Positions 24,680 through 33,300 of a DNA stretch of 64,000 bases are shown here, one piece after another. Made by a program: the position numbers and the translations under genes. This DNA comes from Polyangium mundeleinium (lineage in GTDB: Bacteria; Myxococcota_A; Polyangia; Polyangiales; Polyangiaceae), in NCBI RefSeq assembly GCF_028369105.1, contig NZ_JAQNDO010000001.1:5362501-5426500 (forward strand). The letters are read 5' to 3'. Each line of letters starts with the position of its first letter. Position 1 is the first letter of the stretch. The notes beneath the pieces were generated by a model that saw only the letters and a program-made list of their open reading frames with translations, had not been told where the DNA came from and searched no databases.

Positions 24680-26364
24680 GGCGTCGCCTGCCCGAGGAGC
24701 GGCGCGACGAGATCGGCGAGCCTGTGCGCCATTCGATCGTGCCCTGCGGCGTTCGGGTGGGTGATGTCGAGGGCGTCCTGGGGCTTGAGGAACGCCCGGT
24801 GATCTTCTCCCTGGAATGCGTCGACCACGCGCCCGGCCGAGAAGCCTTGCTCGCGCGCCGCCGCGACGACCTTGTCGTAGACGGAGAGGCAGCTCGGATC
24901 GTCGAAGGGCTCCACCAGCGGCAGGGGCGCGACGAGGACCTGGAAGTGGTGCTTGTCGGCGAGCAAGCGCAGGCGCGAGAGCGACGCGCGCACGACGAGG
25001 TCGAACGTGTATCCCGCGTGCATCTCCTCGAAGAGGGGGCATTTTCGGCGGTACATCACGTTGGCGAGGTGAAACGCGAAGAAGCTGTTCCCGATGCGCC
25101 GGTAGCCGCCATTTTGCAGGAAGGGGTCGTTCAGCACGTACGCGAGCACAACGACGTCGGGCTCGTACCGCAGGCCGACGTTTTCGAGGAGCCGCACCTC
25201 CTGCACGGTGTTGTATCCCTCGCAGGAGACGTTGAGGACCTCGACCTTTTGCCCCGCGGGCGCCTTCTGCGCGAGGAGCGCTTCGAGCTGCCGCGGGAAA
25301 CGACGGCGAAAGGGGATGGACGGGTCATTGGGGACCGAGTCTCCGAGCACCACCACGCGGAGCACGGAAGGAGGCTTGGGGACGACGTGCGGCACGTCCC
25401 ATAACCCATCCTCGGTGACCACGATTCGTTCTCCCTCGGATTCTTCGATCGCGTAGCCGGGCCGGTACGTATAACGCAGCAGGCCGTCGCTCGATGGAGC
25501 GATATGCCGGTTGTTCACGTCCGCCGCCGAGAGCCGCCATTCCATGGCAAGGATCACGAGCGGCGCGGCGATCGCCAGCGTGACGAGCCCGCGGCGGACC
25601 TGGGGCCAGCGGACGAACCCGGCGAGGATGAAAAGGAGCGCCGCGCCCGCGACGAGGAAATGGAACGGGTCCGGCATGAAGAAGTCCGGATCCGCGGCGT
25701 GGATGGCCCAGGCCTCGACCAGCGTAAAGCTACAGAGCAGCAGGATCACGGACGCCGGAGAGGCCTGAAAGCGCTGCGGTCTTGGGTCGTCGTTTTTCTG
25801 GACAGCCCCGGCGGAGCCGCGCCGCTTTTGCCAGAGCGCGCCCCCGACGAGCCCGAGCGCCGCGGCGGCGAGGCCGGTGGCGAGCAACGAGGGCCACGGG
25901 AGCCCAGCGCGTCCCGGGCCCTCGGAGGGTCGCATTTCGGGAGGCGGCGCCGGCGCGGGCGGTTGTTCGGGGGCGGCGAGCGCGGGGGACACGAGGAACG
26001 TCGCGTCCCGCGCGAGGCACGCGGCAAGGGCATCGAGCGCGCGCTGACGCGGCTCCGGCTCCGCGCGCCAGTCGGGGAACTGGCCCAGCGGGGACAGTCC
26101 CGCCTGACCGACGCGCCGAAAGGAGCTGCTCCCGTCCCGCGCGACGTCGACCCGGAGCGCAGCTTCCCCCCTGGCCTCCACGATCACCCGGTTGGAAAAA
26201 CACTCCAATGCCGCGAGCTCGATGTGCTCGGCGTCGGCGCAGGCGGCGATCCAGGCCCCCACGGGCGGAGCGCACGCCCCCCGCGCCGCACCCCCCGTCT
26301 CCACGGCGCCCGCCACGCGCGGGAGGAGCAGGACGGCGAAACACGGGACCAAAAAACGGATCAT
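24676..26364 (-). CDS. Membrane-anchored SGNH/GDSL hydrolase-like protein
   Basis: The 562-aa product starts at ATG 26364. It has a signal peptide (ending V-A-G-A), a ~130-aa Cys-containing periplasmic region, a Pro-rich linker, a membrane helix near 185, then two or three more before the catalytic domain. SGNH blocks follow: V-V-L-G-D-S-V-P-N-D (nucleophile Ser), V-S-C-E-G-Y-N-T-V-Q (Gly), Y-V-L-N-D-P (Asn) and D-I-T-H-P-N-A-A-G-H-D (Asp-His). It may remove or transfer acyl groups on the carbamoylated product, or recognise it. It is first in the three-gene operon. Confidence 0.8.
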   Translation of the reverse strand: MIRFLVPCFAVLLLPRVAGAVETGGAARGACAPPVGAWIAACADAEHIELAALECFSNRVIVEARGEAALRVDVARDGSSSFRRVGQAGLSPLGQFPDWRAEPEPRQRALDALAACLARDATFLVSPALAAPEQPPAPAPPPEMRPSEGPGRAGLPWPSLLATGLAAAALGLVGGALWQKRRGSAGAVQKNDDPRPQRFQASPASVILLLCSFTLVEAWAIHAADPDFFMPDPFHFLVAGAALLFILAGFVRWPQVRRGLVTLAIAAPLVILAMEWRLSAADVNNRHIAPSSDGLLRYTYRPGYAIEESEGERIVVTEDGLWDVPHVVPKPPSVLRVVVLGDSVPNDPSIPFRRRFPRQLEALLAQKAPAGQKVEVLNVSCEGYNTVQEVRLLENVGLRYEPDVVVLAYVLNDPFLQNGGYRRIGNSFFAFHLANVMYRRKCPLFEEMHAGYTFDLVVRASLSRLRLLADKHHFQVLVAPLPLVEPFDDPSCLSVYDKVVAAAREQGFSAGRVVDAFQGEDHRAFLKPQDALDITHPNAAGHDRMAHRLADLVAPLLGQATP

Positions 26365-26425
26365 GGGGTGCTTGGCGGGGCAGACTAGCACAGCAGGCCG
26401 GGGTGACCTTCGCTTGAAGATCGAG

Positions 26426-27454
26426 TCAATCGGTCGACGCGAGGGGCTCCATCCCCCGCGCCCCGAGCGCCACGAGGTAACTGGAGGGTACGCCCGAGCA
26501 ACGGCCGCGCGCGGCGCACGTCCCGCAGCCCGCTCCGAACCTCGCTCCTTCGCGCCCTTTCATTCGATGGGCCGGGGCGATCTTCCGGCGGAGCTGTGCG
26601 GGCGCCGCGCACGGGGGGACTCCGACGACCGAATGGATGGCATCAAGCGCCTCGCGCGGGGCCCGATCGAGGGCGCGGCGGAGCTCGTCGAGCGGCGCGA
26701 GCACGTCGAATGCCGGGCCCATGGCCTCGTCCGGGATGAACGCCTGGAGCGATACCGAGAGCTGTCGCGCAGACAGGAACGACAAGGTCTCGGGCAGCGT
26801 GCGGAGCGCGCGCCGGCTGAGCACCACCGTGAGCAGGACGGGGACCCGCGCGGCCTTCAGGTTGTCGAGCGCCGCGATGAGCTCCGCGTGGGCGCCCGGG
26901 GCGCCGACCATGGCGTCGTGCTCCGCCGCATCACTCGATTGCAGGGTGGTCGCGATCCATTCGAGCCCAGGCAAGGCCGCGACGCGGCGCGTGAGCTCGG
27001 GCGAGGAGAAGCCGAGCGAGGGCCCCTGGAGCCGGAGGCGCGCGTCCGGGCGGCGCTCGAGTGCGGCGAGGATCTCCGGGCGGCGCGGGTGGCGTGTCCA
27101 GTCATGCCCCGTGATCGTGAGCGGGACCTTCGGCTCCAGGTCCACGAGCGCGTCGACGAGCGCCGCGAGCGCGCCGGAGCCGACGAGGTCGAGGCCGAGC
27201 TCCTGCGAGCGTTGGAGCAGCGACGCGAGGTGCCGGCTGGGAAACCGGCCCCTGCGCCGAGGCTCCTCGCAGAACTCGCAAGCCTGGGCGCAGGGATTCT
27301 CGAAATAAAGCTGCACCTCGTCGAGGGAGCCCGAGCGCCGGATCTCCTCGTCGAGCACAGCCCGAACGGAGCCGGCCACGGTCCTGTGGAACGGCCATGC
27401 CGCGGCGACCCGGAGCGCGAGCTGCTTTTCGCGGAAGAACACGAAGCCGCTCAC
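26426..27454 (-). CDS. Radical SAM-like protein with C-terminal Cys cluster
   Basis: The 342-aa product starts at GTG 27454, overlapping the previous stop (GTGA). The CxxxCxxC motif is at ~55-62 (C-A-Q-A-C-E-F-C), followed by a TIM-barrel-like pattern. The G-G-E-like SAM motif is not obvious. A C-terminal cluster C-G-T-C-A-A-R-G-R-C could bind an auxiliary Fe-S cluster, as in SPASM-like peptide-modifying enzymes. It is co-translated with a larger B12-type radical SAM protein. The product is unknown. Confidence 0.65.
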   Translation of the reverse strand: MSGFVFFREKQLALRVAAAWPFHRTVAGSVRAVLDEEIRRSGSLDEVQLYFENPCAQACEFCEEPRRRGRFPSRHLASLLQRSQELGLDLVGSGALAALVDALVDLEPKVPLTITGHDWTRHPRRPEILAALERRPDARLRLQGPSLGFSSPELTRRVAALPGLEWIATTLQSSDAAEHDAMVGAPGAHAELIAALDNLKAARVPVLLTVVLSRRALRTLPETLSFLSARQLSVSLQAFIPDEAMGPAFDVLAPLDELRRALDRAPREALDAIHSVVGVPPCAAPAQLRRKIAPAHRMKGREGARFGAGCGTCAARGRCSGVPSSYLVALGARGMEPLASTD

Positions 27455-29457
27455 GGCACGACCCTGGGCCTCCGGGGATCGAGCCGGAAGGTGAGCACCT
27501 CGAAGGAGGACCCTTGCGTGATCCCCTCGGGGGGAGGCGCGCCGAGGGGCTCTTCGACGCTGAACGAGCGTGCCCGATCGTCGCTCCCGCGGCGCACGGT
27601 CCCGCGAAAAAACAGGAATCGACCGTCGGACCAGAGCACGACGTGCGCGGTGTCGCCCTCGCGCAGGCGCGCCGCGAGCGAGGGCGCCGCCGCGCGGAAG
27701 GCCGCGGCGAACGCGCGGGCCAGGGCAGCGTCGGCCCAGCGCGGCGCGAGCAGCCTGGGCAGCGACGAGCGCAGGATCGAGGGGTTGACCTCCGCGCTCG
27801 TCTCCGGGGCGCGCGCCTCTTCTTCGAGGCGGGGCGCGCCGCCGCGGCAGCGGCCCAGGAACGAATAGATCTCGGTTTTGGTCGCGAAATGGCGGCGGAG
27901 CCCGAGCATGGCCGACGGGGAAAACCCCCCGAGCCCGTGGAGCGAAGCGCGTCCTTCGAGCCAGGCGCTCTGCAGCATGATCTCGCTCTCTTCGAGCATC
28001 GGCGCGCGCTCCTCCCAGGTGAGGCCGTCCATCTCATCGTACATGAGCGAATCGGGCGACTTGCGGAACCGCGTTTCCCCTTCGAGCGAGCGTGGACCCC
28101 GGACGCGGACGCCGTACCGCTCCGGCTTTCTGCCGATCGGCGAGTCGGCCGTGAGGTAGAAGGAAGAGGGCGCGAGATCGTCGATGGCGAAGGCGTTCTG
28201 CCGGACCCAGTCGCACGTCTCCTCGAGCTCCGCGCGCGTCTCGCCGGGGAAGCAGGAGAGCACGTTCACGCGGACCATGATCTCGTGGTGGTGCGCATCG
28301 AGGATCATCTGTGTCGCCTGCTCGGGTCGGTGCCCTTTGACCATGGCCTTCAGCACCCGCGCCGAGGCCGACTCCACGCCGATCGTCAGGCCCGCGCAGC
28401 CCGCGCGCGCCATGAGCTCGAGATCCCCCGGCTCCGAGGGGCGCACGCGGTACGAGTCGGACCAGCGCAGATCGAGGCGCGCCGCGAGCAGGGCGCGCGA
28501 GAGATCCGCCGCGAGCAGGTTTACCTGCGTGTCGAAGAAAAGAAACTCGCGCGTCTGCCAGCGCTCCGCGAGCTCCGCGAGCTCCCGCACCACCAGGTCG
28601 ATCGGCTTGTGCTCCTGCGTGCCGCCCGTTTGGCAGAAGGCGCAGGAGAACTGGCATTCGAATGTGAAGAAATACGGCAGGACGAGCGACGCGCCGATCT
28701 CGCCGCGATAAGCCGGGTAGGCATCTTCATCGGCGCGGACGACGTCGCGGCGGTAAAGGTCGAGATCGTAAATCGAGAAATCGGGCGCGGGCCAGTCCGC
28801 GGCGGAGGGGGCCTTGCGCATGCCGCCCCGCACGAGCTGGACCATCTCCGTGTTTGGTTCGACGGGACCTCCGCGCCGGTGCTCCGGGAGGTCCAGCAGC
28901 GCGGCGAAGGCGCGGCGGATCTGCGCGGGCGTGCTGGCATTCGTGACGATGTCGGCGCCGATCGCGCCGCTCCTTTCGAGGAGGCCGCGGAGGTGCTCGA
29001 CGGCGACGCCGCCCACGATGATCCGCTTTCCCCAGCGGCGCTTCATCTCGCACGTGAGGACCGCGACGAAGGGCACCTGGCTGCCGCGGTCAATGGAGAC
29101 CGCGACGAGGTCCGCACCCCGGCCGGGCTCGTCGAGGCGCTCGAAGATCCGGTCCATCACGGCGTCGATGCGCGCGTCGCGTTCGCCCGCGAGGTGCCGC
29201 TCGACGAGCGCCGGCGCCACGAGCGGCGCGACCTCGAGGTCGAGCGGCGCCTTGAAGAGATCGAGGGCGAGATCCACCGCGCGCCCCGTGAGCCCGAGCG
29301 AGCGGATGCTCGCCGCGACGACCGCGGGACCAAGCGGCGGAAAACGATAAACAAGGTGCGCCGTCGGGGCCGAGAAGTCCGGCGGAAGCACAAAGAGCAC
29401 GTCGCGCGGGCGAGGTACGCTGGCGGTCAAGCTGGTGTCCCGGCGCGAACGTACCAC
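27451..29457 (-). CDS. B12-binding-type radical SAM protein
   Basis: The 668-aa product starts at GTG 29457, or TTG 29430 just before V-P-R-P-R-D-V-L-F-V-L-P-P. The N-terminal ~200 residues look like a cobalamin-binding Rossmann domain (P-P-L-G-P-A-V-V-A-A-S-I-R). The radical SAM core has C-Q-F-S-C-A-F-C at ~275, G-V-E-S-A-S-A-R-V-L-K-A-M-V-K-G and S-C-F-P-G-E-T. A long C-terminal region (~430-668) is unrecognised. Such enzymes methylate or rearrange unactivated carbons. It forms a two-gene unit with the smaller radical SAM protein downstream. Confidence 0.8.
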   Translation of the reverse strand: MVRSRRDTSLTASVPRPRDVLFVLPPDFSAPTAHLVYRFPPLGPAVVAASIRSLGLTGRAVDLALDLFKAPLDLEVAPLVAPALVERHLAGERDARIDAVMDRIFERLDEPGRGADLVAVSIDRGSQVPFVAVLTCEMKRRWGKRIIVGGVAVEHLRGLLERSGAIGADIVTNASTPAQIRRAFAALLDLPEHRRGGPVEPNTEMVQLVRGGMRKAPSAADWPAPDFSIYDLDLYRRDVVRADEDAYPAYRGEIGASLVLPYFFTFECQFSCAFCQTGGTQEHKPIDLVVRELAELAERWQTREFLFFDTQVNLLAADLSRALLAARLDLRWSDSYRVRPSEPGDLELMARAGCAGLTIGVESASARVLKAMVKGHRPEQATQMILDAHHHEIMVRVNVLSCFPGETRAELEETCDWVRQNAFAIDDLAPSSFYLTADSPIGRKPERYGVRVRGPRSLEGETRFRKSPDSLMYDEMDGLTWEERAPMLEESEIMLQSAWLEGRASLHGLGGFSPSAMLGLRRHFATKTEIYSFLGRCRGGAPRLEEEARAPETSAEVNPSILRSSLPRLLAPRWADAALARAFAAAFRAAAPSLAARLREGDTAHVVLWSDGRFLFFRGTVRRGSDDRARSFSVEEPLGAPPPEGITQGSSFEVLTFRLDPRRPRVVP

Positions 29458-29476
29458 TTATCTCGGAGGCGCGGAG

Positions 29477-29779
29477 CTGGGGCTTTGCCCCAGGCCCCAG
29501 CAGGGGCTGTCCGCCCCTGCACCCGGACCAGCCAGGGGCTGGACCCAAGCTCGATGAACTGCGCGATGCGCAGTTCATCGAACAGGCCCGGTTCAAGACC
29601 GGCGACGACCCTGCCAACCGAGACAGCCGCGCTGCTGGTTCGGATGGCAACCCGGCTTCTTCGTCGGCCTGTTTGAAAAACTGCGCGGAGCGCAGTTTTT
29701 CAACCCTGGGTCCAGCCCCTGGCTGGTCCCGGGTCGAGGGGGCGGACAGCCCCCCGCGGGGTCCGGGGCAGCGCCCCGG
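29477..29779. repeat. Multi-hairpin inverted-repeat element, copy 4
   Basis: This occupies most of the 342-bp gap between the B12 radical SAM gene and the dioxygenase gene. It is bounded by CTGGGGC-TTT-GCCCCAG (29477-29493) and CCGGGGC-AGC-GCCCCGG (29763-29779). Main hairpins are at 29552-29580 (arm CGATGAACTGCGC, loop GAT) and 29673-29703 (arm TTGAAAAACTGCGC, loop GGA). The central ~90 bp is nearly identical to copies 3 and 6. Confidence 0.85.
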
Positions 29780-29799
29780 CGCCCCGGCATGAGCGCGCG

Positions 29800-30609
29800 C
29801 TACCGCGGCACCCGCGGCCAGAGCTCGCAGTCGGCGAGGTCCCCTGGCTGCAGGTGTGGCGCTACGGCGCCGAGCAGCCGCTCGCGTGTTGGGTTCGTCG
29901 GTAGGGCTACGCGCTGCCCGTCGGGGAAATAGTGCAGCACGATCACCTCGCGTAGCGTTTCGGTGCGGTTCTCGTTTGCGCCGTGCACCAACCACCCGTC
30001 GTGGAACGAGAGGTCTCCCGGGCGCATCGGCCCGGTGTCTACACAGGCGAGCTTTTGCTCGCGCACGAAGGCGCCGAGGTCGCGGTCGGTGTCGTCGGAG
30101 ATGTCATACGGCCCGAGCTCGCCTGCTTCGTGCGAGCCGCGCGCGAAGAACATCGTGCCCATCTCCGCGCTGACCTCGCAGAGCGGGATCCAGAGCGTGA
30201 TGCCCGTGTTGGGCTTGAACGGGCATGCCGAGAGGTCCTGGTGCCAGGGCGTGTGCCCTGCGCCGGGCTCCTTGTAGAGGATCTCGTCGCAGAACAGCCG
30301 TAGCGCGGGGACGCCCATCAGCCGCGCCGCCAGGTCTGCGAGCCCTGGGTCGAATACCAGCTCGCGCACGCGCGGGTCGAACGCCCACGCGTTGAACACC
30401 TGGATGAACGCTTTGGCGTACGTGTCGCGCAGGGGCGCGGGTGGGCGCGGCTCGGCGTGGCGCGCGACCACCTCGCGCACGGCGTCGCGGAACGCCGTGA
30501 TCTTCGCAGCCGGCACCACGTCGCGCAGCACGAGGTAGCCGTCGCTTCGGTAACGCGTGATCTCCTCGGGCGAGACGTCGCGCGTGGGAACGAGTCCTGG
30601 TTCGCTCAT
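29800..30609 (-). CDS. Phytanoyl-CoA dioxygenase (PhyH)-family oxygenase
   Basis: The 269-aa product starts at ATG 30609, overlapping the upstream stop (ATGA). It has the Fe(II)/2-oxoglutarate facial triad pattern of PhyH enzymes: T-P-W-H-Q-D-L-S (His-x-Asp) at ~125 and W-L-V-H-G-A-N-E-N-R at ~210, with the 2-OG-binding Arg nearby (E-T-L-R-E). N-terminal Y-R-S-D-G-Y-L-V-L-R-D-V-V is typical. Members hydroxylate lipids, amino acids or antibiotics. Coupling to a B12-type radical SAM protein suggests joint tailoring of one metabolite. Confidence 0.85.
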   Translation of the reverse strand: MSEPGLVPTRDVSPEEITRYRSDGYLVLRDVVPAAKITAFRDAVREVVARHAEPRPPAPLRDTYAKAFIQVFNAWAFDPRVRELVFDPGLADLAARLMGVPALRLFCDEILYKEPGAGHTPWHQDLSACPFKPNTGITLWIPLCEVSAEMGTMFFARGSHEAGELGPYDISDDTDRDLGAFVREQKLACVDTGPMRPGDLSFHDGWLVHGANENRTETLREVIVLHYFPDGQRVALPTNPTRERLLGAVAPHLQPGDLADCELWPRVPR

Positions 30610-32288
30610 GGTGCGACCGGGAGCTTGACGCGCTCGCCTGCGCCCAGCACGTCGCGCGCGGGCTCGACGAGGGGATCGGTCACGGCGACGAGCTCGCGCA
30701 GCGTCTCCGCGTCGGGGGCGCCGCCACGCCGCGTGTAGCTGAACGCGATGCCGCGTACGCGGCGGAACGCTTGGGGCGTCACGGAGGAGACCGCGGCCTC
30801 GATCCCCAGCGGCTGCCCGCGCACCTCGACCTCGAGCAGGAGCCGCGCGTGGTCGTGCCGCACCGAGCGCACCGTCCACGCCCCGTGCGTTGCCTGCCCG
30901 ACCATCCTCTGTACGCGCTCGAGCATCTCCGCGCCGAGCTCGATCCCTGCGGGAGAGACGTCTCCGCGCGCCCGGTTTCGGTCGTCGCGTCGGGTCGGCG
31001 GCATGGTCCAGAGGTTCTCCAGCACGTCGCCCCCGCGCTGCCGCGCGACTTCGGCGACGTACTCGCGTGTGCGTAGGAGGTCCTCGGCGGTCCACCCCCG
31101 GCACGAGCGCACCATGAGGGTCACGGGGTCGAAGTCGATCGCGTTCTGCTCGACGTCGCGCACCATGAGCGCGTCGGGGAGCACCAGGCAGTGGAAGACC
31201 CGCAGGCGGCACCCGAGCTCGAGGGCCCTCTCGAACGACACGCGGAAGCTCGCTGGCGAGTCGCCCGGCAGCCCGAGGATGAGCTCGGTCTCGACCTCGG
31301 CGATCTCGCCCAGCGTCTCGACCATGCGCGCGAAGCGCGACTCGCGGAACGCCCGCCCTGCGCTCGCCAGCGCCTCGGGGTTGAACGACTGGATCCCGAT
31401 GTCGAGCTGCGGCCGCTCGATCGACGCGAGGAACGTCATGTGCTCGTCCTTGAGCTGCGTGGGGTACACGGCGGCGTGCAGCCGCCGCGTGCGGAGAAAT
31501 CCTGTCTCGCGCTCGGCTTCGGCGAGGCTCCTGAAGCCGCGCGAGTTCAGGTTCAACCCTGCGTCGGCGAGGTGCACGTTCGGCGCGCCGAGCTCCGCCA
31601 GCGCGCGGAAATCCGCGGCGACGTAGGCCGCGCTGAACACCCGGTCGGGCACGTCGCTCTTGCCCCACTGGCAGAACGAGCACGACATCGGGCAGCCCCG
31701 GTAGGTCTCGATCGCCCCGGTGCGCCCGGCCGGGATCATCCCGAGCTGCGTGGGGGAGGGGAGGTCGTCGAGGGCGCGCTTCGGGGGCTCGGCCGTCTCG
31801 TGCCACGCGCCGCGCGCGTGGAGCGCGAGCCCCGGCACCGTCGCGAGCGATGCGGCGTCGAGCGAGGGCAGCGCGGCGAGGGCCGCGAACGTCCACTCGC
31901 CCTCGTTCAAGACCAGCGCGTCGAGCAGCCCCGCGTGCGCGCGGAACTGCGGCAGGTCGAACATTTGGGACCGCGCCGACGGGCCGCCGAACACGATCGT
32001 GCACGCGGGGCGAAGGGCGCGCACCCGCTCGGCAACGCGCAAGAAGAGCGAGAACGACCAGACGTACGCCGCGAAGCCCACGATATCCGGCTCGACGGAG
32101 AGCACCCAGTCGACCCATGCGTCCACGTCCATCGAGGGCGATTCGCGGAAGTGCACTTCGGCGTGTTTTCCCGCGGGTGAGTTCACCAGCGTCGCCCAGA
32201 CGCGCCGGGCGCCGAAGCTGAAGGGCGTGAATCTGCCCTGGAGGATCACCTCGTTCGCCGCGATGGCGATGACGCGCCGCCGAGCCAT
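30606..32288 (-). CDS. B12-binding radical SAM protein
   Basis: The 560-aa product starts at ATG 32288. The N-terminal cobalamin-binding-like domain has D-I-V-G-F-A-A-Y-V-W-S and I-V-F-G-G-P-S-A. The radical SAM core has C-P-M-S-C-S-F-C at ~203, preceded by I-E-T-Y-R-G, and later L-I-L-G-L-P-G-D-S. A DUF4080-like C-terminal region is possible. Family members act as methylases or rearranging enzymes. It overlaps the PhyH gene by 4 nt, forming a two-gene operon. Confidence 0.8.
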   Translation of the reverse strand: MARRRVIAIAANEVILQGRFTPFSFGARRVWATLVNSPAGKHAEVHFRESPSMDVDAWVDWVLSVEPDIVGFAAYVWSFSLFLRVAERVRALRPACTIVFGGPSARSQMFDLPQFRAHAGLLDALVLNEGEWTFAALAALPSLDAASLATVPGLALHARGAWHETAEPPKRALDDLPSPTQLGMIPAGRTGAIETYRGCPMSCSFCQWGKSDVPDRVFSAAYVAADFRALAELGAPNVHLADAGLNLNSRGFRSLAEAERETGFLRTRRLHAAVYPTQLKDEHMTFLASIERPQLDIGIQSFNPEALASAGRAFRESRFARMVETLGEIAEVETELILGLPGDSPASFRVSFERALELGCRLRVFHCLVLPDALMVRDVEQNAIDFDPVTLMVRSCRGWTAEDLLRTREYVAEVARQRGGDVLENLWTMPPTRRDDRNRARGDVSPAGIELGAEMLERVQRMVGQATHGAWTVRSVRHDHARLLLEVEVRGQPLGIEAAVSSVTPQAFRRVRGIAFSYTRRGGAPDAETLRELVAVTDPLVEPARDVLGAGERVKLPVAP

Positions 32289-32309
32289 GGATGCCGCGAT
32301 GCTAGCAGG

Positions 32310-32372
32310 TCACGGCTCGACTGTGCATCCACGACCGACGCTCCTCGGTCGCAGGAAGGGCGTATTTGTCAT
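32310..32372 (-). pseudogene. Residual 20-codon ORF behind a duplicated leader
   Basis: ATG 32372 follows a leader nearly identical to that of the SIMPL gene, and its first codons (M-T-N-T) match those of the SIMPL protein. The frame diverges at once and ends after 20 codons. This looks like the truncated start of a duplicated gene. It lies in the 307-bp gap 32289-32595, which otherwise holds no supported gene. Confidence 0.35.
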
Positions 32373-32421
32373 CGATCCCTGGTGAAGCGAATGGCGAACG
32401 GACGCGACCCGAAGGGGGACG
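32361..32421 (-). promoter_or_regulatory. Copy B of the duplicated leader
   Basis: It shares GTATT(T/C)GTCATCGATCCCT and GGCGAACGGACG(C/G)GACC with 22134-22202, with a shorter spacer (12 versus 21 bp). It now heads only a 20-codon remnant. Confidence 0.5.
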
Positions 32422-32595
32422 CAGGGATGTTTCGAGGCCGCCTGCGTGGCCGGCGCGGCGTAGGTTCGCCGGAGCGCGTCGATCAGGTAGGGGCCGTCGG
32501 TCGTGCGATCGACGGTCTCGTAGAATGACTTGCCGACATTCAAGACTGCCTCGGCGGCGAACCCCAAGAGTGCGCGACGACGCCGGAAACGGCTT

Positions 32596-32742
32596 CTACC
32601 TTTTCTTCTTTTTCTTCTCCGGCGGCGGCCTGGTTTTCGTGGGGTCTTCCAGCAGCCAAGGCGCGCGCCGGTCGATGGGCTTCGGAGCGCCGGGCGGCAA
32701 TGGTTTTTCCCCGGCCCGTTTGACCTCGAACGAGGTGCTCAC
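32596..32742 (-). CDS. Small basic Lys-tailed protein
   Basis: This 48-aa ORF starts at GTG 32742, whose GTGA overlaps the stop of the split TonB-like gene, and ends with P-P-P-E-K-K-K-K-K-K-R. Composition is Pro/Lys/Arg-rich; W-L-L-E-D-P-T-K-T is its only distinctive part. The 4-nt overlap, typical of real gene pairs in this DNA, is the main support. It was probably co-translated with the upstream gene before that gene was split. Confidence 0.5.
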   Translation of the reverse strand: MSTSFEVKRAGEKPLPPGAPKPIDRRAPWLLEDPTKTRPPPEKKKKKR

Positions 32743-33097
32743 GACGTCTTCACCTCGAAGGTGGCGCGCGCGTCCTTGACCACGGAAGCACGCACAGCCG
32801 AGGCGACGGACCGCGCGACGAGGCCGGCCGCAGGGATGTCGATCCCCTTTTCTTTGTCCTGGGTGTGCAATGTGCCGGTGAGAACGTGGGTCGCGGCCTC
32901 ACGATCGACGGGAGCCGCTTCAATCGTGGTGGCCGCGGGTTTGCTCGCGGGGGGCGCAGCGACGACGCCGGGAACGGACCAGATGGGCGTACCGAGGCCG
33001 GGGAGGCCGGAGCCAGGATCCGCGGGCGGAGGGCCACCGTAGTCGTCCCCGGCGGCCGGGGGAGCGGGAGCGGATTCGGGAGCAGGAGCGGATTCGG
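32739..33097 (-). pseudogene. Split TonB-like gene, C-terminal fragment
   Basis: Reading the minus strand in the frame that stops at 32739 gives ~119 coherent residues. They run from an Ala/Pro/Glu-rich linker (P-E-S-A-P-A repeats) to K-G-I-D-I-P-A-A-G-L-V-A-R-S-V and F-E-V-K-T-S-stop. This C-terminal pattern recalls myxobacterial TonB/periplasm-spanning proteins. There is no start codon of its own. Removing 1645 bp at the shared 32-bp repeat joins it in frame to 34711-35013, giving a 209-aa protein. Confidence 0.7.
33066..33097. repeat. 32-bp direct repeat, left copy
   Basis: It matches 34711-34742 with a single mismatch (33084 versus 34729). Each copy is almost two tandem GGGAGCGGATTC-type 18-bp units encoding P-E-S-A-P-A on the minus strand. 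The copies bound the P450-bearing segment. Confidence 0.8.
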
Positions 33098-33207
33098 CAA
33101 CCGAAATCTGATTGTGTACTGCTGTGGAGGGAGGTCACTTTGGGCCTGCCTGGGAAACGCGTTGAAAACCGATTGCGTCAACTCGAAGGGGACGGGTCAC
33201 AAAAGAC

Positions 33208-33237
33208 TTGACAACTGCGGACCCGTTTGGATGTACT
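33208..33237 (+). promoter_or_regulatory. Candidate sigma70-type promoter of the P450 gene
   Basis: TTGACA (33208-33213) is followed after 18 bp by TGTACT (33232-33237). The -35 is a perfect consensus and the -10 matches at 4 of 6. It lies 64 bp before ATG 33301, in DNA less GC-rich than its surroundings. Confidence 0.5.
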
Positions 33238-33300
33238 GTCCCCTACGGCGATACCCGTTAGGAAGCTCAAGCTTTCATTACAATCGAGGGAACGCGCCCC

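Noticed and set aside
32310-32567. An 85-aa gene reading from a TTG at 32567
   Set aside because: Its 3' half is the antisense of the duplicated leader, and no ribosome site or domain supports it; the 48-aa gene at 32596-32742 ends just upstream.
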